Source: Gammaproteobacteria bacterium
GTDB taxonomy: Bacteria; Pseudomonadota; Gammaproteobacteria; Steroidobacterales; Steroidobacteraceae
Direction of reading: 5' to 3'
NCBI GenBank assembly: GCA_021323735.1
Contig: JAJPKM010000035.1
Coordinates: 111,357-175,356 of the forward strand
Length of the DNA stretch: 64,000 nt
Position numbers and translations under genes: made by a program. The notes under the pieces were generated by a model. That model did not search any database, had not been told where the DNA came from, and was given only the letters and a program-made list of their open reading frames with translations. Of this stretch, positions 58,064 through 64,000 are shown piece by piece (position 1 is the stretch's first letter; each line of letters begins with the position of its first letter).

Positions 58064-59800
58064 TTAGTTGCCGCGGCGTGTCTCGCCCGAGGCCCCGGGC
58101 CCGTAAACCTCCACGCCGCCAACCCAGGTCCGCAGCACCTGCGTGTCGCGAATGGCGGCTGGCGCGATCGTCAGCACATCCTGGCTGAGGAGCACCATGT
58201 CGGCGAGTTTTCCGGGCTCGAGCGAGCCTTTATCGTGTTCCTGAAATTCCGCATACGCCGAGCCCATGGTGTAGGCCGCAATCGCCTCTTGGATCGATAG
58301 CTTCTGCTCGGGGAACCAACCCTGTGGGTTCTTACCGTCAAGCGTGGCGCGGGTGGTCGCGGCATACAGCGTCAACATCGGATCGAGCGGGGCGACGGGC
58401 CAGTCGGTGCCGAAGGCCAGCCGAACGCCATGCTGGATAAAGGTCCGGTAGGCGTGCATTCGTCCGGCACGCTCATGCCCGATGCGAGCCTCCGCCCACC
58501 GCCCATCATCGATGGCTTGATAGGGTTGCACGGAGGCGATGACCCGCAGCTGCGCGAAACGGTCGAAGTCGCGCTCCGCCATGTGCTGCGCATGTTCGAT
58601 GCGCCAGCGCCGGTCGCGCGCGCCATCGGCCTTCTCCACCGCTTGATACAGATCCAATGTCGTGGCGATGGCGGCATCGCCGATGGCGTGCGTACACACC
58701 TGCAGATTGGCGGCATCAGCTCGCATCAGGCGTCGGCCGGCTTTTACCAGCGGCAGCATGTCCGAAAACGGCAGACCGCGATTTTCCGGTTCATCGCTGT
58801 AGGGTTGGATGAAGTACGCAGTGCGCGAGCCCAAGGATCCGTCGGCAAACATCTTGAGCGCGCCTATGCGCAGAAAATCTCCACCGAAAGCGCGTCCGAA
58901 TCCCAGCTGCGCCTGGTCTTCGATCTTGGCGATGAGCGGCGCACCGTAGATGCGTACGGTGAGCTTGCCCTCATCGAGTAGCTGCGAATACACCGCTAGA
59001 TCGCCGTAGTCCATGGACATGTGCTGCACGCTGGTCACGCCGCGTCTGGCCGCTTCGCGCAGCGCACCGTCGATGGCCCGGCGACGCTGCGCCTGGGTCA
59101 AGGGCGGGGCAATACGTGCCACCAATTCGACTGCCGCGTCCTTCAGCGCTCCGGTCGGTTCACCGGCTGCATCGCGTACGATCAAACCACCTGGAGGGTC
59201 GGGGGTCTTGGAGGTAATGCCGGCCAACGCCAGTACCTTGGAATTCACCAGAATCATGTGTCCGTCGTAGCGATCGAGCGCCACCGGATTGTCCGGCGTC
59301 GCCGCATCGATGTCCTGGCGAGTCGGCAATCGTGACGGACTCCACTTGGTCTCGTCCCAATCGCCGCTGCGAATCCATTCGCCCTTAGGCACGCGCGAGG
59401 CGTAGTCGCCCACGCGTCTGACGAATTCCTTGAGACTGGTCGCGTCGGTGAGTTGCACTGCGGCGAGTGCGGCTCCGCCATCCGAGAAGTGGACGTGAGC
59501 ATCATTGAACCCCGGCAGCAACCGAGCGCCGTTGGCATCCACCACGCGCGTCCCGGGGCCTCGCCAAGCCATGACGACTGCGTCGGTTCCCACGGCCGTG
59601 ATGCGACCATGGAGTACCGCTACAGCCTCTGCCTGGGGTTGTGCCGGGTTCACCGTCCAAACGCGTGCATGGTGCACGATGAGGTCCGCCGCGGGTCGCG
59701 AATCGCTCGACACCGGGGTTGCGCTCGCGTCTGCCGGGGCGCCGAGCGCCAGGCCTTGCAAGGCCGTACACAGGGCGGCGGCAATAGCCGCGCGCGTCAT
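58064..59800 (-). CDS. Exported amidohydrolase, YtcJ-like (Amidohydro_3)
   Basis: 578 residues from the ATG at 59800, giving a signal peptide (TRAAIAAALCTALQGLALGA); ATG at 59815 is possible. The metal site HVH is in LLPGFNDAHVHFSDGG, and HAIGDAAIATTLD, WRIEHAQHM and FGTDWPVAPLDP complete the TIM-barrel metallohydrolase. The closest families act on amides or N-acyl compounds, but the substrate is unknown. It follows lpoA by 4 nt. It takes the place of the diaA/dolP genes that flank yraN in many relatives. Confidence 0.88.
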   Translation of the reverse strand: MTRAAIAAALCTALQGLALGAPADASATPVSSDSRPAADLIVHHARVWTVNPAQPQAEAVAVLHGRITAVGTDAVVMAWRGPGTRVVDANGARLLPGFNDAHVHFSDGGAALAAVQLTDATSLKEFVRRVGDYASRVPKGEWIRSGDWDETKWSPSRLPTRQDIDAATPDNPVALDRYDGHMILVNSKVLALAGITSKTPDPPGGLIVRDAAGEPTGALKDAAVELVARIAPPLTQAQRRRAIDGALREAARRGVTSVQHMSMDYGDLAVYSQLLDEGKLTVRIYGAPLIAKIEDQAQLGFGRAFGGDFLRIGALKMFADGSLGSRTAYFIQPYSDEPENRGLPFSDMLPLVKAGRRLMRADAANLQVCTHAIGDAAIATTLDLYQAVEKADGARDRRWRIEHAQHMAERDFDRFAQLRVIASVQPYQAIDDGRWAEARIGHERAGRMHAYRTFIQHGVRLAFGTDWPVAPLDPMLTLYAATTRATLDGKNPQGWFPEQKLSIQEAIAAYTMGSAYAEFQEHDKGSLEPGKLADMVLLSQDVLTIAPAAIRDTQVLRTWVGGVEVYGPGASGETRRGN

Positions 59801-59804
59801 GGCG

Positions 59805-61604
59805 CTACAGAACATTGGGTACGCCACCGCGTATTTGCGCCCACTCCAGATCACGACGAATTTTATTCTCCGCATCCAGGTGCAGCTTGCCGGTGACGCC
59901 GGCGATCTCACCAACTCTCGGAGCACTGGATCGCAAGCCGGGCACCAGGCGATAGGCATCGAATCCAAAGGCGTAAAGGCGCGACCGGTCGCTGCGTGCG
60001 GTCCGCGCCGGCCAGGCCGTGCGCACGCCGTCGCGAATCTGTGCCGTGACCGGATCGGTCGAAATCATCCAGGGCATGCCCGGGAACAGGAGGCCGTCGA
60101 TGTCGGCGTTGGCGCTCGGATCCGGCTCGAAACTGTCCGAGGTGGAGTACACGGGCACATCGCCGGCAAAGTGAAATTTCAACTGCGGCATGATGAGGCG
60201 CGCCGCACCCGGGGTACCGACGATGAACACGAAGGCGGCGTCGGTGCGATGCGTGGAAGGCTCGCCCTTGACGGTTTTGACTTGCAGCACCTGTTTGATG
60301 ATGTCGGAGAAGTCCGGCTGTGAGGGTTCGTAGCGCTGACTGTCGAGCAATGTACCGCCGAGGCTCTTCAGTTCATCGTTGAATGCCGCGGCGACGCGGC
60401 TGCCCAACTCTCCGGTGGGTACGATGGCAACCCCGGCCTGTCTGCCGTCGGCAATCACGCGCCGCGCGACCATGCGCGCCTCGTCTTCAGGCAGCAACGC
60501 GAACTGGTAGAAATTCGTCGGTGCACTCACCGTGTCGCTGAGAAAGTTCAGCGCCAGCACCGGTGTGCGGCCCGCGCTCAAGGGCACCACGGCCGCAACG
60601 TCTTCCTTGGTGAGCGGTCCGACCACGAAACCCGCGCCGTCTGCGATGGCGCTGCTGTAGGCGGCACCGACCGACTGAGCCGCCACGTCGTAGATTTTGA
60701 CGCGCGGCCGGGTAGCTGCATTTTGTTCCAGGTAGGCTGCGATGAAGCCATCGCGCACGGCGACGCCGAACGCCTCGCTGCGCCCGGAGAGCGGCAGCAG
60801 CAGGGCGATTTGGTTGGGATATTCGGTGGCCACGGCTATTTCCGATTGCGCCGTGCTGAGCACCCCCGCATTGGCCGGATGCTGCGGATACTGCCGCTTC
60901 CAATTGTCCAGCGCCGCCGCGGCGCGGGCAGGATTGCGCTCCATTTCGACGGCCACCGGCCCCAAGTCGAGCCAGCCGGCCACGGTGGGATCTGTTTTCG
61001 GCGGCGCCTTCAGGGAAACACCCCGTTCGGCCGCGGCACGCACCCGGCCCAGCAACTCTTCGCGGTTCGCGCGCAGCGCCGCAGGGTCGCTCAAGTAACG
61101 TTCCCGTTCGACCAGCGCGCGTGTGCCCTCCAGAGAATGATTCGTGAGGAATGCGCTGCGGCCGCGGATCCAATAATAATTTTGCGCCTGCTCGGGCGAT
61201 GTGGGCACGGGTACCTGATCGAGCTCGCGAATGGCGCGAGCCGGATCGTTTTCCGCGTAGGCAATTTCCGCGGCGACCAACGCGCGCGGCACGGCGAGCT
61301 TGGTGCGCGCCTCGGGCGAGACCTGCGCCAGCGCCTGTTTGGCGGCCGGAATGTTTGCGGCGGCTACCCACTGTTCCGCGCTCAACAATTCATAGTTGTC
61401 TTGTTCTGCGGGCAGTTGGGTCGCCAGATCGGCGTATGCTCGCGCGGCATCGGCGTGCTTGCCCTCGCGGACCAGGCGGGCGGCCTGTCCCTGCTGGTCG
61501 GGCGGGGCTTCGACGGGCTTGATGAGGCTACAGGCGGCCGCAATCAACGACACGGTCAATATCGCAATTCGCGCCAACCGTGGACGTCTTAGGATCGCTG
61601 CCAT
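59805..61604 (-). CDS. lpoA: Penicillin-binding protein activator LpoA
   Basis: 599 residues. AGGAG 9 nt upstream supports the ATG at 61604. A lipoprotein signal ends LTVSLIAAAC (Cys25). The N-terminal half is TPR-like helical (ARLVREGKHADAARAYADLATQLP), and the C-terminal half is a periplasmic-binding-like domain (IALLLPLSGRSEAFGVAVRDGFIAAYLEQ; PVLALNFL). LpoA reaches from the outer membrane to activate PBP1A. It is divergent from rsmI, as usual, but a TnpB gene now lies between them. Confidence 0.94.
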   Translation of the reverse strand: MAAILRRPRLARIAILTVSLIAAACSLIKPVEAPPDQQGQAARLVREGKHADAARAYADLATQLPAEQDNYELLSAEQWVAAANIPAAKQALAQVSPEARTKLAVPRALVAAEIAYAENDPARAIRELDQVPVPTSPEQAQNYYWIRGRSAFLTNHSLEGTRALVERERYLSDPAALRANREELLGRVRAAAERGVSLKAPPKTDPTVAGWLDLGPVAVEMERNPARAAAALDNWKRQYPQHPANAGVLSTAQSEIAVATEYPNQIALLLPLSGRSEAFGVAVRDGFIAAYLEQNAATRPRVKIYDVAAQSVGAAYSSAIADGAGFVVGPLTKEDVAAVVPLSAGRTPVLALNFLSDTVSAPTNFYQFALLPEDEARMVARRVIADGRQAGVAIVPTGELGSRVAAAFNDELKSLGGTLLDSQRYEPSQPDFSDIIKQVLQVKTVKGEPSTHRTDAAFVFIVGTPGAARLIMPQLKFHFAGDVPVYSTSDSFEPDPSANADIDGLLFPGMPWMISTDPVTAQIRDGVRTAWPARTARSDRSRLYAFGFDAYRLVPGLRSSAPRVGEIAGVTGKLHLDAENKIRRDLEWAQIRGGVPNVL

Positions 61605-61758
61605 ACCCTCTCGCTCCTGATTCTTCAATAGAGGCGCGGATACCCAGTTGCACCGTAAGACATCGGCCTCGAGGTCGAGGATATCCGGTGCACTCTGGGG
61701 TCCTGACCAGTGTGGTGATGCTGCTCGATTCTAAAGAGCGACGCACCTATCCGATGAG

Positions 61759-61787
61759 TTATTTCTGCACAGTGACAACAGAAATAA
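61759..61787. repeat. 9-bp inverted repeat upstream of tnpB
   Basis: TTATTTCTG (61759-61767) and CAGAAATAA (61779-61787) pair perfectly around an 11-nt loop. It lies 60 nt before the tnpB ATG and 155 nt from the lpoA start. It may be the left-end hairpin of the insertion element or an operator left from the native lpoA/rsmI promoter region. No T-run follows. Confidence 0.6.
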
Positions 61788-61812
61788 AGTGGGTTACTCT
61801 CGAGGAGCTGGA

Positions 61813-61818
61813 TATAAT
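61813..61818 (+). promoter_or_regulatory. Candidate -10 element of tnpB
   Basis: TATAAT lies 28 nt before the tnpB ATG. The -35 is weak (TGGGTT or GTTACT). No Shine-Dalgarno sequence is visible before the ATG. Confidence 0.45.
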
Positions 61819-61846
61819 TACAGTCTCTTATCACATAGAGCCATCT

Positions 61847-62950
61847 ATGCACGGCGCCTCTTCCACCAAGATCAAAGTGTTGAGGCTGCGGCTCAAGGAC
61901 AAACACGCGAAGTTTTTGCGAGATCTTGCCGGCGAGGTGAATTTTGTCTGGAACTACTGCAACGAGTTGCAGATAACGATGTTCAATCGCGAACACCGAT
62001 TTCTCTCCGGATATGACTTTGCGAAGTTCACGCGGGGCGCAACCAAAGAGGGGCTGCATCTGCACTCTCAAACCGTGCAGGCGATAGCGGAGGAATACGC
62101 CGAGCGGCGCAGACAGTTTAGAAAGGTGCGGCTGAGTTGGCGCAAGTCCACCGGCAACCGTCGCAGTCTCGGTTGGATTCCGTTCAAGAAGACTGCGATT
62201 CAGGCCGCTCATGGTCAAGTGAAGTTCGCGGGCCGATGGCTGTCTTTATGGGACAGCTACGGTCTGCAGGCGTACCCGATTCGTGCGGGAAATATCTGCG
62301 AAGACGCTCGCGGTCGCTGGTACCTGAATGCCTGCGTCGCCGTGCCGGCTGCCGAGCTGAGATCCTCAGCGCGGCGGGACGTGGGCATTGACCTGGGACT
62401 TCAGGATTTGGTTGCCACGAGCGATGGGGAGAAAGTGTCGGCCCCGCAATTCTATCGCGGCCTCGAGCCCAAGCTCGCCATCGCGCAGCGCGCGGGCAAG
62501 AAGGACCGAGTGCGCGCAATCCATGCCAAAATCTCGAATCGCAGGAAGGATTCCCTGCATCAGTTCTCGACTCGCTTGGTACGTGGGTATGACACGATAT
62601 TCGTCGGAAACGTAAATGCCTCCGCGCTCGCGAAGACACCGCATGCTAAGTCGGTGCTCGATGCGGGCTGGTCGGCGTTTCGAACGATGCTCCGGTACAA
62701 GTGCGATTTCGCAGGCGCAACGTTCGCTGAAGTTGACGAAGCGTTTTCAACCCAGACCTGTTCTGCGTGCGATGCGCGTAGTGGCCCTAAAGGTATCGCA
62801 GGTCTTGGAATAAGAGCATGGAAATGCAGCGAATGCGGAGCGGTACACGACCGCAACGTGAATGCCGCAAAGAACATGCTCGCGGCGGGACGTCGCCGCC
62901 TTGCAGAAGGAATCCCCGCCTGTCTAGGGCACGGGAGGACGTCAAAGTGA
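61847..62950 (+). CDS. tnpB: TnpB-family RNA-guided endonuclease homologue
   Basis: 367 residues, full length for the family. The N-terminal helix-rich part has FVWNYCNELQ and a Lys/Arg-rich region. RuvC-I is DVGIDLGLQDLVATSDG (Asp182). The expected RuvC-II EDLN motif reads GNVN, so Gly254 replaces the catalytic Glu, while Glu295 and Glu298 lie in ATFAEVDEAFSTQTC. The zinc knuckle is C305/C308...C327/C330, and RuvC-III is HDRNVNAAKNM (Asp335). TnpB proteins cut DNA guided by an RNA from the element's own 3' end. The frame is intact, suggesting recent acquisition or selection. Its TGA overlaps the rsmI GTG. Confidence 0.9.
   Translation: MHGASSTKIKVLRLRLKDKHAKFLRDLAGEVNFVWNYCNELQITMFNREHRFLSGYDFAKFTRGATKEGLHLHSQTVQAIAEEYAERRRQFRKVRLSWRKSTGNRRSLGWIPFKKTAIQAAHGQVKFAGRWLSLWDSYGLQAYPIRAGNICEDARGRWYLNACVAVPAAELRSSARRDVGIDLGLQDLVATSDGEKVSAPQFYRGLEPKLAIAQRAGKKDRVRAIHAKISNRRKDSLHQFSTRLVRGYDTIFVGNVNASALAKTPHAKSVLDAGWSAFRTMLRYKCDFAGATFAEVDEAFSTQTCSACDARSGPKGIAGLGIRAWKCSECGAVHDRNVNAAKNMLAAGRRRLAEGIPACLGHGRTSK
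62911..62945 (+). ncRNA. Putative omega-RNA 3' end/right-end hairpin of the TnpB element
   Basis: The last tnpB codons contain an imperfect hairpin, TCCCCGCCT (62913-62921) against AGGGCACGGGA (62926-62936), then GGACGTCAA. In TnpB systems the guide scaffold overlaps the gene's 3' end and the guide is the DNA just beyond the element. That DNA would here be the start of rsmI. Expression is unproven. Confidence 0.45.
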
Positions 62951-63837
62951 CAAATCACTTGCCAGGCCCGCCGGGCGCGGGGAAGCTCTATGTGGTTGCG
63001 ACCCCGATCGGCAATTTGGGCGATTTGTCCCCTCGGGCGCGCGAGGTGTTGTCTGCGTGCGCGCTGATTGCCGCGGAGGACACGCGCCACACAGGCGTAC
63101 TTCTCAAGCATTTTGGGATCGAAACCCCGCAAGTGTCCCTGCACGATCACAACGAAGCGTCGCGGGCCATTGAAATAATTGCATACTTGAGTGACGGTAA
63201 ATCGGTGGCGCTGGTGAGCGATGCCGGCACGCCGGCCATCAGCGATCCCGGCTTTGAGCTGGTGCGCGCGGTGGCGGCCGCGGGTATGGAAATCATTGCC
63301 ATACCCGGACCCTGTGCCGCGATCGCCGCGCTGTCGATCGGCGCCTTGCCCACCGACCGGTTCTGCTTTGAAGGCTTCTTGCCTGCACGCGGCGCCGCCC
63401 GCCGGCTCAGGTTGAAATCGTTGGCGGACGAGCCGCGTACGCTGGTGATCTATGAGTCCCCGCACCGCGTGCACGAAACGCTGGAGGACTGCGTTGCCGC
63501 GTTCGGCCAAGAACGGCCGGCAGCAATCGTGCGCGAGGCGACCAAATTGCACGAGACGACTTACCGCGGCTCGCTGCTCGAACTCTGCGACGGGTCGAAG
63601 TCCGATGCCGATGTCGCGCGGGGCGAAATCGTCCTGCTCATCGGCGGCGCGCCGCAAACCGCTGTATCCGCCGATGATGCAGAGTCCAGGGCAGGCTTGG
63701 ATAAGGTGCTCGTGGCGCTCATGGCCGAGCTACCGCTGAAGCAGGCTGCGCGCCTGGCGGCGCAGATTACGGGGGCGCGGGACAACGAGGCCTATAAGCG
63801 CGCGCTGTTCCTCAAGCAGCGATCCGCCTCGCTTTAG
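62947..63837 (+). CDS. rsmI: 16S rRNA (cytidine-1402-2'-O)-methyltransferase
   Basis: 296 residues from GTG at 62947, within the tnpB stop (GTGA). The tetrapyrrole-methylase fold is clear: KLYVVATPIGNLGDLSPRAREVL, LIAAEDTRHTGVLLKHFGI, ALVSDAGTPAISDPGFELVR, IPGPCAAIAALSIGALPTDRFCFEGFLP and VIYESPHRVHETLEDC. It 2'-O-methylates C1402 in the 16S decoding centre. The only ribosome site is GGGAGGA at 62933-62939, which lies in the TnpB element end. An in-frame extension into tnpB exists but would not be homologous to RsmI. Confidence 0.95.
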   Translation: MTNHLPGPPGAGKLYVVATPIGNLGDLSPRAREVLSACALIAAEDTRHTGVLLKHFGIETPQVSLHDHNEASRAIEIIAYLSDGKSVALVSDAGTPAISDPGFELVRAVAAAGMEIIAIPGPCAAIAALSIGALPTDRFCFEGFLPARGAARRLRLKSLADEPRTLVIYESPHRVHETLEDCVAAFGQERPAAIVREATKLHETTYRGSLLELCDGSKSDADVARGEIVLLIGGAPQTAVSADDAESRAGLDKVLVALMAELPLKQAARLAAQITGARDNEAYKRALFLKQRSASL

Positions 63838-63851
63838 CGCTCATATCTGCG

Positions 63852-63857
63852 TATGGT
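63852..63857 (+). promoter_or_regulatory. Candidate -10 element of rnpB
   Basis: TATGGT lies 6 nt before the inferred rnpB 5' end. The -35 region overlaps the end of rsmI and is a poor match, so this is tentative. Confidence 0.3.
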
Positions 63858-63863
63858 GCACAC

Positions 63864-64000
63864 GGAGTCGGCCAGACAGTCGCTGTGTGCGTATGCACAT
63901 GGAGGAAAGTCCGGGCTCCACAGGGCACGGTGCCAGGTAACGCCTGGGAGGCGCGAGCCTACGGAAAGTGCAACAGAAAGATACCGCCTAAGTGCCGCGC
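63864..64000 (+). ncRNA. rnpB: RNase P RNA (class A), 5' part
   Basis: The segment has the invariant 5' domain of bacterial RNase P RNA: GGCCAGACAGTCGC, GGAGGAAAGTCCGGGCTCC, AGGGCACGGTGCCAGGTAACG and CAACAGAAAGATACCGCC. It is the catalytic RNA that cleaves 5' leaders from pre-tRNAs. The 5' end is placed by comparison with the E. coli RNA and is accurate to a few bases. The gene runs off the window. Location after rsmI is common in Gammaproteobacteria such as Pseudomonas. Confidence 0.95.

Larger units (their letters stand above)
61790..62945 (+). mobile_element. IS200/IS605-group insertion carrying tnpB only (IS1341-like)
   Basis: The element has one gene, tnpB, and no tnpA transposase. The right end is placed at a hairpin finishing GGGAGGACGTCAA; ends of this form, an imperfect CCCCG...CGGGA hairpin then GTCAA, are what I associate with this IS group (recollection, not checked). 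The left end is uncertain. The insertion point is between lpoA and rsmI. Confidence 0.6.

Noticed and set aside
62818..62946. In-frame upstream extension of rsmI into tnpB
   Set aside because: The residues have no similarity to RsmI N-termini; GTG at 62947 gives the normal length.

Overview
The window is a GC-rich chromosomal segment of a Gammaproteobacterium. Several gene orders are gammaproteobacterial: kdsD-kdsC-lptC-lptA-lptB-rpoN-hpf-rapZ, petABC-sspA-sspB, yraN/lpoA/rsmI/rnpB and ibaG-murA. A Kdo kinase gene (kdkA), a pyrophosphate-dependent phosphofructokinase beside a K+-independent proton-pumping pyrophosphatase, and the relaxed gene orders suggest the Xanthomonadales/Nevskiales/Steroidobacterales side of the class rather than enterics or pseudomonads. 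That placement is inference; no 16S gene is present. Coding density is very high, with many 4-nt start/stop overlaps and several convergent genes whose ends overlap.

Layout. 1-2000: end of groES, then groEL and its terminator. 2000-3800: a coupled pair of degenerate c-di-GMP-type proteins. 4080-10240: trans-aconitate methyltransferase, glnE, an exported M3 peptidase and a small zinc protein. 10240-15250: LPS core genes (DUF6165, heptosyltransferase, kdkA, waaA) meeting tolC tail to tail, with a palindromic operator-like site in front of tolC. 15250-21000: rhodanese, pcm-like methyltransferase, a large GGDEF/EAL protein, cysK-cysE. 21000-25400: pfp-hppA operon divergent from adk, then a foldback MITE-like element. 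25400-35260: rnd, mpl, LON-domain protein, CPBP protease, hemL, a CpxAR-like two-component system divergent from a Spy/CpxP-like chaperone, a TraB/GumN protein and cpdA. 35490-44380: tkt, gap, pgk, pyk, then MoxR ATPase, VWA protein and patatin in one continuous run. 44465-52375: rapZ, hpf, rpoN, lptB, lptA, lptC, kdsC, kdsD and divergent ibaG-murA. 52450-57520: DegS-like protease, cytochrome bc1 operon petABC, sspAB. 57570-64000: yraN, an amidohydrolase, lpoA, a TnpB-carrying insertion, rsmI and the 5' part of rnpB.

How the genes work together. Envelope biogenesis dominates: Kdo synthesis (kdsC, kdsD), transfer (waaA) and phosphorylation (kdkA), heptose addition, LPS transport (lptABC), peptidoglycan synthesis and recycling (murA, mpl, lpoA, rapZ), stress proteolysis (DegS) and a Cpx-like stress pathway. 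Central carbon is represented by pfp, tkt, gap, pgk and pyk. The pfp-hppA pair points to an energy economy in which pyrophosphate is a currency.

Non-coding and mobile content is the most unusual part. There is a 187-bp element with perfect 25-bp inverted ends at 25174-25360. A short extragenic repeat with an AGGCAGGCTCCTAA-like end recurs in at least six intergenic spaces. A lone IS200/IS605-type TnpB sits directly against rsmI, so that the element's 3' end appears to supply the rsmI Shine-Dalgarno sequence and the TnpB stop overlaps the rsmI start. This TnpB lacks the canonical RuvC-II glutamate but carries alternative glutamates nearby. No tRNA, CRISPR array or complete prophage was seen.
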